A stretch of DNA of 64,000 nucleotides from Prionace glauca (Eukaryota > Chordata > Chondrichthyes > Carcharhiniformes > Carcharhinidae): assembly GCA_037974335.1 (NCBI GenBank), contig CM075731.1, forward strand, positions 45,678,206 to 45,742,205, read 5' to 3'. Shown piece by piece: positions 46,039 through 56,165 of the stretch. The translations under genes were made by a program, and so were the position numbers. Position 1 is the first letter of the stretch. Each line of letters starts with the position of its first letter. The notes below the pieces were generated by a model. The model did no database searches. It was not told the DNA's origin and was given only the letters and a program-made list of their open reading frames with translations.

Positions 46039-46900
46039 GTGTGCATTTCAGTATTTATTATTGTGATTATCTTTTATTCTAAACTGTTTTCCCAGCTTAG
46101 CTACTTTAAAAGTCTAGCACCATCAACTTGTCTTCTTGATGGTTAGTCAGCTTTAGTTGTACAACTTTACACCGCTAACCAGAGAGAGGGCTGTCTCATC
46201 TATCAGTAAATTGGGGCGGATACTCATTCCTTATTTGGAATCTCTACAGTTTTGACATTAACCGTTAGATGAAGCATCATGGGTGAAGGCTGACATTTAG
46301 GTAATTGTGGAAAGTTCTTTCTTAGTTAAGGAAAATCTCAAATAAATAAGGTTTAAAGTCAAGTTGAATTGTACCATGAAAGGACAGAAAGGCAATTTTG
46401 AGAACTTCTGAAGCCTAGACTGCCCATCTCTCAAAATGAAGAACAATTATGGTGGAAGCAGCAATGGGAAAAGCTGATCTTAAATCTGGTTTCCTCCCAC
46501 CGTCCAAAGAAATGCAGATTAGATGGATTGGTCATGCTAAATTGCCCTTCAGTGTCCCAAGATGTGTAGGTTAGATGGATGATATACATGTGGGATCGCA
46601 GGCTTTGGGCGGGGAACAGGGCCTGTGCAAGATACTCTGTCAGAGAGTCGATGCAGACTCGATGGGCTGAATTTCCTCTTCTGCACTGTAGGGATTCTAT
46701 GATTCTATACATGAAAAAGGAATTTTTGTTTGTTTTACCCTACATAGAGCACTCACTGAGCACTGAACCTTAATTTTTTTTAAGTTGTTAGTTTGATCTG
46801 TAAATTTTTTGTAGCAAATTATCTATAGCTAAATGTTAGTTTGAATTGGTTTTGATTATTCTTTAAATTCATACTGACTTTTTAACATTTTGGCTTCTAG
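46039..46900 (+). other. Intron F-A of super-repeat 7/8 with SINE
   Basis: 862 nt. Aligns with 38580-39172 apart from the SINE fragment at 46485-46708. Confidence 0.6.
46485..46708 (+). mobile_element. HE1-type SINE, 5'-truncated
   Basis: Starts within the body (GGTTTCCTCCCACCGTCCAA), then GGATTGGTCATGCTAAATTG, TCGATGCAGACTCGATGGGC, and ends CTGTAGGGATTCTATGATTC. Absent from the duplicate intron. Confidence 0.78.
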
Positions 46901-47182
46901 AACCTCCTAGCTTTGTTAAAAAGCTAAACACTTCAACAATATTAAAGAAAGGAATCACAGCATGTTTTGAGTGCATTATAACTGGCACACCTAAAATCAA
47001 AGTTATTTGGTACAAAAATGGCCAGGAAATTATAGCCAGTGACAAATATATGATGTCATTTGATGGTTCTGTGGCAGTTCTTGAAATTATTGATATTATG
47101 CTGGATGACAGTACATGCTACATATGTGAAGCAAGAAATGAGGCTGGTAGTGACAGCTGCAGCACTGAGGTTGAAGTTAAAG
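46901..47182 (+). CDS. ttn: Ig exon A, super-repeat 8
   Basis: 282 nt, no stop in frame. EPPSFVKKLNTSTILKKGIT, FECIITGTPKIKVIWYKNGQ, DSTCYICEARNEAGSDSC. Partner of A of SR6 with the same extra Cys. It contains no long ATG-started frame, so an ORF finder that demands ATG misses it. Confidence 0.93.
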
Positions 47183-47303
47183 GTCTGTAATAATGTCTTT
47201 CTTAATTCAACAACAAAATATATACTGTGGTTTCTTGTGCAAGGCTTTGATCAGTTTCTGCATTTCAGTTAATCTGTATTTCTTTATTGTGATTACTTTA
47301 TAG

Positions 47304-47582
47304 AACCTCCCAGTATTAGAAGGGAACTTCAATCCACTGAGTTACTAAGAGGTAGTAGTGCCACTCTTGAATGTGAAATAGCTGGAACAGGTCCCTTTAA
47401 TGTTATGTGGTCTAAGGATAATAAGCAGATTCGATTAGGTGAAAAATACAAAATGGTCACTGAGAACTTTTTAATTAGACTTCATATTTTGAAGATTGGT
47501 GCTTCCACTGCTGGTGACTATAAATGCACAGTAACAAATGATGTGGGAAGCTGCTCCTGCAGTTGTAGTGTCAGCTTGAAAG
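47304..47582 (+). CDS. ttn: Ig exon B, super-repeat 8
   Basis: 279 nt. EPPSIRRELQSTELLRGSSA, LECEIAGTGPFNVMWSKDNK, YKCTVTNDVGSCSCSC. Diverged in its 3' half from B of SR4-SR7; its 5' half and upstream intron pair with B of SR6. Marks the end of the duplicated block. Confidence 0.92.
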
Positions 47583-47743
47583 GTTAGTTATTTTGAGTCT
47601 GGAAAATAATTTTGCTCATAATGTTGATATTTTTACAGAACAGTTCCAAAAAAATTTTCTATTACATATTTCTATTTTATTATCATGCTTGAGGACAGAG
47701 GAAATAATTCATATTTATTTGTCTGCCTGTTTATCTGAACCAG

Positions 47744-48022
47744 AACCTCCCTCATTTATAAGGAAGATTGAAAGTGTTACAATAGTTGCTGGAAATCCTG
47801 CTGCATTTCAGTGTTTTGTAAAAGGGTCACAGCCTTTATCCATAAGTTGGATGAAAGATAATGATGATATCAAAGAAGATGACAACCTAACAATTTGTTT
47901 TGAGAACAATACTGCTATTCTGAAAATTACTGCTGGTGAAACGAAACATGGTGGGAAATATATCTGTCGGGCTAAAAATGATGCAGGAATTGAGAAATGT
48001 TTTGCTACATTGACAGTCACAG
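47744..48022 (+). CDS. ttn: Ig exon C, super-repeat 8
   Basis: 279 nt. EPPSFIRKIESVTIVAGNPA, FQCFVKGSQPLSISWMKDND, YICRAKNDAGIEKC. Extra Cys in LTICFEN. Confidence 0.92.
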
Positions 48023-48161
48023 GTTGGTAGAGAACACTTGTGAATCTTGTTGCCCAACTTGTGAAAGTCAGTTGCTGCTAAGTTCAAACTACTCGTGAAA
48101 AAGCAGCACTCCTTTAAAAAGAATAAACAATGACTCAGCACAACATTTTTTTTCTTAACAG

Positions 48162-48440
48162 AACCTGCAAAAATTGTTGAGCGAGCAAAGTCACACAGTG
48201 TAACTGTGAGAAATCCAGCAAATTTGGAATGTACTGTAGCTGGTACTCCAAACTTAAAAATGAAATGGTTTAAAGATGGAAAGCAGATTACACCCAGCAG
48301 AAATTACAAAATGAGCTTTGAGAAAAACATAGCCAGTTTAAAGATTCTGTCGGTAGAGAAGTCAAGTAGTGGTGAATATACTTTTGAGGTGCAGAATGAA
48401 TTTGGAGTCGACAGCTGCAAAACTTCCTTGACAGTATTAG
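48162..48440 (+). CDS. ttn: Ig exon D, super-repeat 8
   Basis: 279 nt. EPAKIVERAKSHSVTVRNPA, LECTVAGTPNLKMKWFKDGK, YTFEVQNEFGVDSC. Strand F Cys is Phe. Confidence 0.92.
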
Positions 48441-48553
48441 GTTAGTATTTTAAATTGTTGTGAAAAGGAATGCAGTTAAGGCATGAAATTAGACTTGGTA
48501 TTTGAGGCTACTTTTACATCTTAAGCTTACAGATTGTGCTCTATATTGTACAG

Positions 48554-48841
48554 ATCAATTAATTGCTCCAACATTTACGAAAAAGTTAAAGGATACGGGC
48601 ACTTCATTAGGGTCTTTCATGTCCATGGAGTGCAAAGTATCTGGCTCTCTTCCATTGAACATTCATTGGTATAAAGATGGCAAGGAGATATCAGATAGTG
48701 ACAAATATAAAATATCACGGCAAGATAACACTTCAGCTTTGGAGATACATCAACTAGAAATCACAGACGGTGGAAATTATACCTGCAAAGTATCAAATGT
48801 AGCAGGAAGTGATGAATGCAGTGCCACATTAGTTGTGAAAG
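48554..48841 (+). CDS. ttn: Ig exon E, super-repeat 8
   Basis: 288 nt. DQLIAPTFTKKLKDTGTSLG, MECKVSGSLPLNIHWYKDGK, YTCKVSNVAGSDEC. Acceptor context ATTGTACAG. The intron before it is 113 nt. Confidence 0.92.
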
Positions 48842-49025
48842 GTTTGAACTACAATCTTTGTGTTATCAACTCCATTTCTTAAAATGATAAAAGTCAGTTG
48901 TATCATACTCTTGAACTAATTGTTCTGAATTTATTAGCATTATGTGGTTCATAATGCAGAAGTTGATGTATCTTTATTTATGCTCTTTATCGCAACAAAT
49001 ATATTTTTTCTTCAATGAATTTTAG

Positions 49026-49304
49026 AACCACCAAGATTTATAGTAAAACCAGTGTCACAGGAGGTCCCCCCCCATTCTGCAGTGCAGTTCAAGAGTGATG
49101 TGAAAGGAACACCTCCTCTGTATTTCAAATGGTTTAAGGATGACAAGGAGCTAAATTCTGATGCTACATGTCGCATTATGACAGAAGGTTCATCCAGTTT
49201 TCTGCAACTGTATTCAGTAAATCATTCCAATACAGGATACTATACTTGCCACGTCACCAATGATGCTGGCGTAAATACCTGTACAGCAAAACTATTTGTA
49301 ACAG
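49026..49304 (+). CDS. ttn: Ig exon F, super-repeat 8
   Basis: 279 nt. EPPRFIVKPVSQEVPPHSAV, strand B QFKSDVKGT, FKWFKDDK, YTCHVTNDAGVNTC. Contains a run of eight C near 49068 coding for two prolines. Confidence 0.92.
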
Positions 49305-49753
49305 GTGTGCAATTTTTATGCAGTGTTGCAATGTGTTATCAGTATCTTGTTTATATTTTACTTGTTTTGTCTTTAACTTGCTGAGTATTCTCAGCAGAGA
49401 TCATCTTTCTTATCTGTTTATCATGTTAGATCTTGTGTTCTTCATGACATTGAACATATGTTACAATCTTATACTCTTTATCAATTTTATATTTGCTTCT
49501 TATTTTCTTCATGATCTTAAGAATACATCATCTTGTACTCTTCACTAAAGCGATTCTATTGAATGTTTTTTATTGTTTATAACACTGAAAATAAATCTTT
49601 GATTTATGTCTTTTTAAAATAATTTGAAACATTCTCTTATATAATTACTTTCAGTATCTTTCCTCTTTCTACATACTTCACAATTCCAATTTTTCCAAAA
49701 CACTAACATTCTTGTAACTCTGGCACTAAATGCCCTCTATTTTGGTTTCCTAG
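49305..49753 (+). other. Intron F-A of super-repeat 8/9
   Basis: 449 nt, T-rich, nothing recognised. Confidence 0.5.
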
Positions 49754-50035
49754 AGCCCCCAACTTTCGTTCAGAAGCCAGAACCATCCAAAGTGCTGAAG
49801 AAAGATGAATCCGTACATTTTGAGTGCAAAGTGATTGGCACGCCCGAAATAAAGGTTTCATGGTTCAAGAATGACATTGAAATTAGTGCTGGTACCAAGT
49901 ACAAAATGCGTTACGACAATTGTGTAGCAGTTCTTGAAATCATTAACGCTGATTTGGAAGATAGCGGGGATTACGTATGTGAAGCTCAAAACGAAGCTGG
50001 CAGTGCAAGTTGCAATGTAGCTTTTACTATCAAAG
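49754..50035 (+). CDS. ttn: Ig exon A, super-repeat 9
   Basis: 282 nt. EPPTFVQKPEPSKVLKKDES, FECKVIGTPEIKVSWFKNDI, YVCEAQNEAGSASC. Close to the A-class consensus. Donor G|GTATGT. Confidence 0.92.
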
Positions 50036-50133
50036 GTATGTAGATTTTTTCAAGTGTATTTCAAAGTTTGTTCTAAAGTAAGTATCTTTTCACCATGAAT
50101 GCATAAATGAGACAAATTACCATTTTCTTACAG

Positions 50134-50412
50134 AACCTCCGGTTTTCAGTAAACCACTAGAGACAGTTAATGTCAGAAAAGACTCTGATATCGTACTCCA
50201 GTGTGAAATCTGTGGTACATCTCCTTTTGACATATCCTGGTATAAAGACAAAAGGCAAATCCGAGCAAGTAATAAGTATAAAATGATGTATGAAAACCAT
50301 GTCGCAAGTATTCATATTCTTAAAGTGGAGGCTTCAGATATAGGAGAATATATGTGCATGGCCAAGAATGATGTAGGAGGTGATACTTCCATTGGCACAG
50401 TCAATCTGAAAG
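50134..50412 (+). CDS. ttn: Ig exon B, super-repeat 9
   Basis: 279 nt. EPPVFSKPLETVNVRKDSDI, LQCEICGTSPFDISWYKDKR, YMCMAKNDVGGDTSIG. Lacks the paired G-strand cysteines of the B class but gains one in EICGT. Confidence 0.92.
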
Positions 50413-50501
50413 GTTGGTAAATTTTCCAAATGCAAATTTTACCACTGTTGCAATTTTAGAAAAATAAATCAGACATAAAAAATATTTCTTTAATTCTTCA
50501 G

Positions 50502-50780
50502 AGCCGCCAGTATTTGTGCAGAAACTTTCCAACATTTCTTCTCTGCTTGGAGAGTCTATAACTTTACAAGCTACCATTAAAGGTTCAGAACCAATTCATG
50601 TGACATGGATCAAGGAACACAAAGAATTGAAAGATGATGAGTATATGACTATTACTCATGAACAAAACACTGTAATGCTACATATTTCAAAAGTAGAACC
50701 AATTCATGCTGGAAAGTATGTTTGCCAAATCAAAAATGATGCTGGAATGCGGGAGAGTGCTGCCATAATATCACTTCTGG
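50502..50780 (+). CDS. ttn: Ig exon C, super-repeat 9
   Basis: 279 nt. EPPVFVQKLSNISSLLGESI; strand B LQATIKGSE without cysteine; VTWIKEHK; YVCQIKNDAGMRES, also without the G-strand cysteine. Intron before it is 89 nt. Confidence 0.92.
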
Positions 50781-50910
50781 GTCAGTACTTAACATCAACT
50801 TATTGATGTTTTTAGAATTTGGTTTGCATTTAAGAGCATTGCCCAATATTATTTTCTTTACCAATATATACCAAGAATCTTTTGTAAAAGTACTTTTTTT
50901 TGTATTTTAG

Positions 50911-51189
50911 AACCTGCCACAATAACGGAAAAAGCAGAGTCTGTCAGTGTAACTGCAGGAGATCAAGCAACTTTGGAATGCGTTGTTAGAGGTACACCAG
51001 AACTAAAAGTGAAATGGTTGAAAAATGGTCAAGAGTTAGCATCTGGCAGAAAGTATAGAATCAGTTTTCTAAATGGGATTGCCAACCTAAAGATTCTTTC
51101 TGCCGAGAAGGCAGACAGTGGTCAATATACTTTTGAAGTCCAGAATAATGTTGGTAGCAGCAGCTGCAAAGCATCAGTCAGCGTACTAG
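50911..51189 (+). CDS. ttn: Ig exon D, super-repeat 9
   Basis: 279 nt. EPATITEKAESVSVTAGDQA, LECVVRGTPELKVKWLKNGQ, YTFEVQNNVGSSSC. Strand F Cys is Phe. Confidence 0.92.
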
Positions 51190-51291
51190 GTTTGGTTTAT
51201 TTTTTCTTTTTCATACTTATTTTCAAGATTTGTTAAATGCTTGTTAAACAAATCTTTTCATAATCATGGTTTATTGATGTAACTTAAACAG

Positions 51292-51579
51292 ATCGAATCA
51301 TTCCACCAACATTTACAAGAAAGTTAAAGAAGGTGGATGGTATTTTGGCTTCTCCTATCCAAATGGAGTGCAAAGTGTCTGGATCACCACCTATTGCTAT
51401 ATCTTGGTTCAAAGATGGACAAGAGATTGTTCATGGAGCAAAATGTCATCTCACATTTGGAGATAATACATGTGGTTTAAAAATAAATGCTCTGGAAATG
51501 TCAGATGTTGGCAATTATACATGTAAAGCAACAAATACTGCAGGGAGTGATGAATGCAGTGGTGTCTTGACCGTGAAAG
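51292..51579 (+). CDS. ttn: Ig exon E, super-repeat 9
   Basis: 288 nt. DRIIPPTFTRKLKKVDGILA, MECKVSGSPPIAISWFKDGQ, YTCKATNTAGSDEC. Acceptor context ACTTAAACAG, the most diverged of the class. Donor G|GTCAGT instead of the usual E-type GTTTGA. Confidence 0.92.
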
Positions 51580-52844
51580 GTCAGTTTATTTTTCTGTAAA
51601 GATTCCAGTACTTTACATTATTCTTTGTATTACTACCATCTCAATAGAGACTGGTAATGTTTTTTATAGAATCCGGAAACCTGTGTATTTCAGAAAAGAA
51701 TAATGTCACAAGATTGACAGTTAAATCAAAAGAATTTTAGCACATAAAAAATCAAATAACATGAACGCTAATAAATAATCATGTATAGTTAGAAATGGGA
51801 GGGGCTGTTGTTGAGCTGGCCAGCGGGGTCACTGCATATGTGCTGATCTTCACTCTGTGCTGTGCTGCTGTCTCTCTGGCAGGAATAGGCACCACATATT
51901 GATTTTCAACATGAATCTTGCTTGAGGACTCTGCAGTGCTCAGAGTGTGAGAGATTCATTTTGAAAATCCTGCAAAAATACCGTAGGGAGTTACTCCAGT
52001 TTTTACTTGAATTTGGTACTTAGAGTTTTTTTTGGGAGAATCCCGGCCATAACCTTGTAAATCTTATAATTGCAACGGTGCCTGGGTAGAAATGCATTTC
52101 TCTCTGTAACAGATCACTGATCCTGTTCCAGATACTGTCACACCATTCAATGCAATGTGCAACCTCTATAATCTCTGCTTGGGAATCTCCTCTTATATTT
52201 CTTTATCCAGTAAAGCCTGAAAAGACTAATTCAACCCACTAATTATGTCACAGTGGCCCTATTAAAAATACATACAATTTATCCATCTGATTGCCAAAAC
52301 AAGGTCAAGTCTCAAGAACTCTTGCGGCCCAAACTTGGGCTGCATCAACTCATAAACATTTCAGTGTCAAGCTCAGGAAAAGCAAGAAAAATCATTCAGT
52401 TAAAAGTTCAGTATGACAAATAAATTAAAGAAATCAGTCACAGTATTTAAGTTAGTTTTCCTTAATTAGCCTAAAAAACCTGATGTAGGAATTTGCCAGG
52501 ATTCTTACAGCAGGCCTCAACCAGACAATCTGATGTCATTTTCGAGAGACATCAGTTTGGGTGTTGTGTCAGGACAGAACTCGGCCCAACTATCATCACT
52601 ATCTTTGTCAAATGCTCAAGCTGTCCACCTTTAGGCTTAGATATAAAGAATGGTACCGGAAGGCTAATATTATCTATGGATTTCCATGAGCCACTTCCGC
52701 CAGGAAAGAGGGGGCAAAGGAATAAAAGTTCTGGAAAAACAGAAAAATTGATTTTGTCTTAACTTCCAGCAAAAATTGCATTCGTCTTTCGAGTAAATTT
52801 ATAACTTAATGTTCCATTACAATATTTTGCTTTGACTCCTTTAG
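51580..52844 (+). other. Intron E-F of super-repeat 9
   Basis: 1.27 kb. A stretch of mixed composition from about 51790 to 52090 includes GGGAGAATCCCGGCC, a phrase common in shark-like repeats; otherwise no element recognised. Confidence 0.45.
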
Positions 52845-53123
52845 AACCACCTTCATTTATGAGGAAACCTGGTCCTCAGGAAGCTTTACCTGGTTCAAAT
52901 GTGAGATTTACAAGTGTTGTTACTGGAACAGTTCCACTGAAAGTGGCATGGTTTAAAGGTAGCACTCAACTGGTAACGGGAAGGAAATGTCTAATTTCTT
53001 TAAGTGGCTCGACAGCAGTATTAGAGCTACTAAACATAGACGCTTCCCAAAGTGGAGACTATATCTGCCAAGTCAGTAACGAAGCTGGCCAAGATTCTTG
53101 TGCAACAAAACTGTTTGTGAAAG
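52845..53123 (+). CDS. ttn: Ig exon F, super-repeat 9
   Basis: 279 nt. EPPSFMRKPGPQEALPGSNV, strand B RFTSVVTGT, VAWFKGST, YICQVSNEAGQDSC. Last exon of the regular series. Confidence 0.92.
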
Positions 53124-53227
53124 GTTTGTAAATTACAAATTAGATGAAAGAGCATCTGTGTAAGTTAATATTTTACTGGGGTTGCTTGGCCTTTTTGAAA
53201 AAAAGTTTTCATATGTATCCTTACCAG

Positions 53228-53506
53228 AACCGGCCGTATTCCAGAAGAAGTTGAAGGACTCCAGTGTTGTACTGGGCAAATCCGTTTGTCTTGACTGCAC
53301 ATACACTGGTACCCCAGAAATCACAATCAGCTGGAAAAAAAATGGAATCCCTATATTCCAGTCAGAAAAATATATTTTAACAACTACTGAAACATCTTGT
53401 ATTTTGGAGATTCTCAACTGTATTAGAGATGATATTGCAGAATATACATGTGAGGTAGAAAATGATGCTGGAATGGACACTTGTCATGCTAAGGTCAAAG
53501 TATTAG
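53228..53506 (+). CDS. ttn: Distal Ig exon 1 (after super-repeat 9)
   Basis: 279 nt. EPAVFQKKLKDSSVVLGKSV, LDCTYTGTPEITISWKKNGI, YTCEVENDAGMDTC. Resembles no single class fully; opens the non-repeating distal group. Confidence 0.92.
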
Positions 53507-53632
53507 GTTTGTTAAAATTCAGATTTCTATTAGTCACTGACTTTACATCAATATTATGTCCCTTTTATTTTCTTTTTTATACACATAATATGCATAATTT
53601 TTAACTGTTGATGTATATTGATTATACTTCAG

Positions 53633-53911
53633 AACCGCCAACATTCATCCAGCATTTAGAACCACTGGAAATAACAATAGGTGACCCAGGATTCTTTGAA
53701 TGTACTCTTACTGGAACACCTGAAGTTAAGGTTACTTGGTACAAAGGGGACACAAAACTGAGAGACACCCCTAATTGTAAAATGGAGTTTGTGAACAATG
53801 TTGCAAGAATGAAACTGAAGAAAACAACTTTGAGTGACTGTGGGGAATATATATGCAAAGCTGAAAATAAAATAGGGGCTTGCTCATCAAAGGCCATGCT
53901 CAATATTCAAG
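53633..53911 (+). CDS. ttn: Distal Ig exon 2
   Basis: 279 nt. EPPTFIQHLEPLEITIGDPG, FECTLTGTPEVKVTWYKGDT, YICKAENKIGACSS. Both core cysteines present. Donor G|GTGATT. Confidence 0.92.
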
Positions 53912-54080
53912 GTGATTTTGCTGAACTGATTAATTGTGCTTGACAGATTGGCATATGTCAGCATCTGATACATTTTTCCATTGGAACATTTAAAAATCTT
54001 TTCACTGCAATTTAAAAAAAGCATATTTCCTATATGATCACAGTTTTGAAGAACTCATTCCTTAATTGTTTACTTTACAG

Positions 54081-54368
54081 AACGTAAAGTTGCACCTTCT
54101 TTCACAAGAAAAATTCAGAATATAGACGGAACTCTTCATCTTCCAGTGACATTTGAATGTCATGTTTCTGGTTCGATGCCCATTGAAACTTCTTGGTTTA
54201 AAGATGGTGTAAAATTGACGAGTGAAGAAAAATTAATTATATCTTTCACAGGAAATGTAGCAACTCTTAAAATTCTTAATACTGAGATGAATCATGCGGG
54301 TGAATACACTTGCAAAGCTTCAAACATGGTTGGAGCTGTTTCATGCAGTTCTAAACTAACCCTGAAAG
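54081..54368 (+). CDS. ttn: Distal Ig exon 3
   Basis: 288 nt. ERKVAPSFTRKIQNIDGTLH, FECHVSGSMPIETSWFKDGV, YTCKASNMVGAVSC. E-like in length and opening. Confidence 0.92.
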
Positions 54369-54531
54369 GTTTGTTGGATTACAAATTAATTAAATATCTT
54401 CATCTCTTTCTCTTTATTATATCCCAATTTTGCAGCATTTAAAACTTCTTTCTTTTAATGATTGCTGGATGCAGTTATTTTACTACTGCAATATTACGAT
54501 AGAAAATAATAATTTTTTGTTGTTTTTTTAG

Positions 54532-54819
54532 CAGCTAGAATTGCTCCTGTATTTGACAAAAAACTAGAACCATTGGATGTTACTACTGGGCAAAGCGTAG
54601 ATCTTGAATGCCATTTCATTGGCTCTTCTCCAGTTAAAGTTATTTGGCTGAAGGATGGCAAAGAAGTTCGAACAAGTGGCAATTACAAGATAACTTGCAT
54701 GGAAAATACACCTCACTTGACAATTCTAAAAGCAGACAAAGGAGATTCATGCCAGTTTGTTTGTGAGGCTAGCAATGATATGGGAAAGGACTCATGCAAA
54801 GCATTAGTGACTGTGAAAG
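54532..54819 (+). CDS. ttn: Distal Ig exon 4, tandem NAGNAG acceptor
   Basis: 288 nt if the first AG (54530-54531) is used, opening AARIAPVFDKKLEPLDVTTG; 285 nt if the second AG (54533-54534) is used, opening ARIAPVF. LECHFIGSSPVKVIWLKDGK, FVCEASNDMGKDSC. The first choice matches the 288-nt length of the exon before it. Confidence 0.9.
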
Positions 54820-55874
54820 GTATTTTCTCAAGTCATTTATTAGTTTTTCCCCCAGCTCAGAATTTCAGACTCAGCATTATTTATTTGAAGGGAGAATGTT
54901 GTTTCTTCTTAGTTTTCCTTCTTCAATGTGGTTGTTTTCCAGTGACTTGTTTTTTTTCACTTTCTCAATCTGGAGTTCTTCTTTTGAAGTAAGAGCTTGA
55001 AAAAGGCAGTTACTAAAAGCACAAATCTAAACTGAAAAGTAATGTGAAATATTGTGGAAATCTCTTTAATCCATTCACGTCAAAGAATCTTAGGGGGAAT
55101 TTTCTCCATGCTGAGCCAACAGGTTCAATGGTGGGCAGAAGGGGGAATTCAGGCGGGTATCCAAAAATAGATTTTATGTCAGTCTGGATTTCCCACTGAT
55201 GCCCACTATGGCAGATTGGGGAACCCACTGAAAACTGATTTGCATCCCACTAATGAGGTGCAAATGTAGGCCTGAATAGAATCCCACTCCCCACCCCCAA
55301 TCCCCAAGTCCAATTCAAGATGCCAACGGGAAAATGTTATTCTGGAACATGCCTGGAACAACATGGCGTGCAGAAGTCAGGATTCACCTGCTTGGCGTGC
55401 CTCTAGTGTTTGGGACGAAAGCTGCCTGGACTTTGGAATGCCATAGCAATGTATGAGGACCATCTTACTTCTTCAATGGTGGGATAGTGATGCTGTGGTG
55501 CACCTTTTAAATATGGCACCCAGATATAATGGCAGCACGCGCCAAATTCTTCACTCTGACTGGCCTGCCCCTTCATAAGATAGGATGCAAAATTAGTAAG
55601 TTTAGGCCAGAAGATGGTTTTCCGCTGGGCTCTATAGCAGAAAACACTCCCATTATCACTGCTGCCACAGGACTAAGTTCCAGATGGGAGAATGTTGCTC
55701 TTAATTTGTATAACCTTCCACTCTCCACAATCCATCTTGAAGTGAAAGTTCAGATTTTCACTTTTTAACAGATTTCTCTTGTTGAAGCCTAACTTCACTG
55801 AATAAATAAAAAATATATCCATACATTTGGGTATTTGTAATGTTGATCCATCTTGAAATGCCTCTCTTTTACAG
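54820..55874 (+). other. Intron between distal Ig exons 4 and 5
   Basis: 1.05 kb. From about 55085 to 55470 the sequence is GC-richer and contains phrases (GGGGGAATTTTCTCCATGCT) like those in other introns, so probably an old dispersed repeat. No SINE head or RT reading seen. Confidence 0.45.
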
Positions 55875-56165
55875 ATCGTAAAATCCCACCAACCTTCACT
55901 AAAAAACCTCTAGAACAAATACATGATACAGAAGGAAAATCTATAAAACTTGAGGGTCGTGTTTCTGGTTCACAACCAATATCTGTAACTTGGTTCAAAG
56001 ATGAACAAGAGATCCAGCAAACTGAAAATTATGACATGTCATTTAAAAACAATGTAGCAATACTGAACATTAAAAAAGCACATCTTAATGATTCTGCTGT
56101 TTACACATGTAAAGCAGCCAATGAAGCAGGCACTGCAATGTTTACTGTGTCAGTTTTGATCAAAG
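55875..56165 (+). CDS. ttn: Distal Ig exon 5
   Basis: 291 nt, the longest single-Ig exon here. DRKIPPTFTKKPLEQIHDTE; strand B KLEGRVSGS with Gly for the first core Cys; VTWFKDEQ; YTCKAANEAGTAMF with no G-strand cysteine. Confidence 0.92.
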
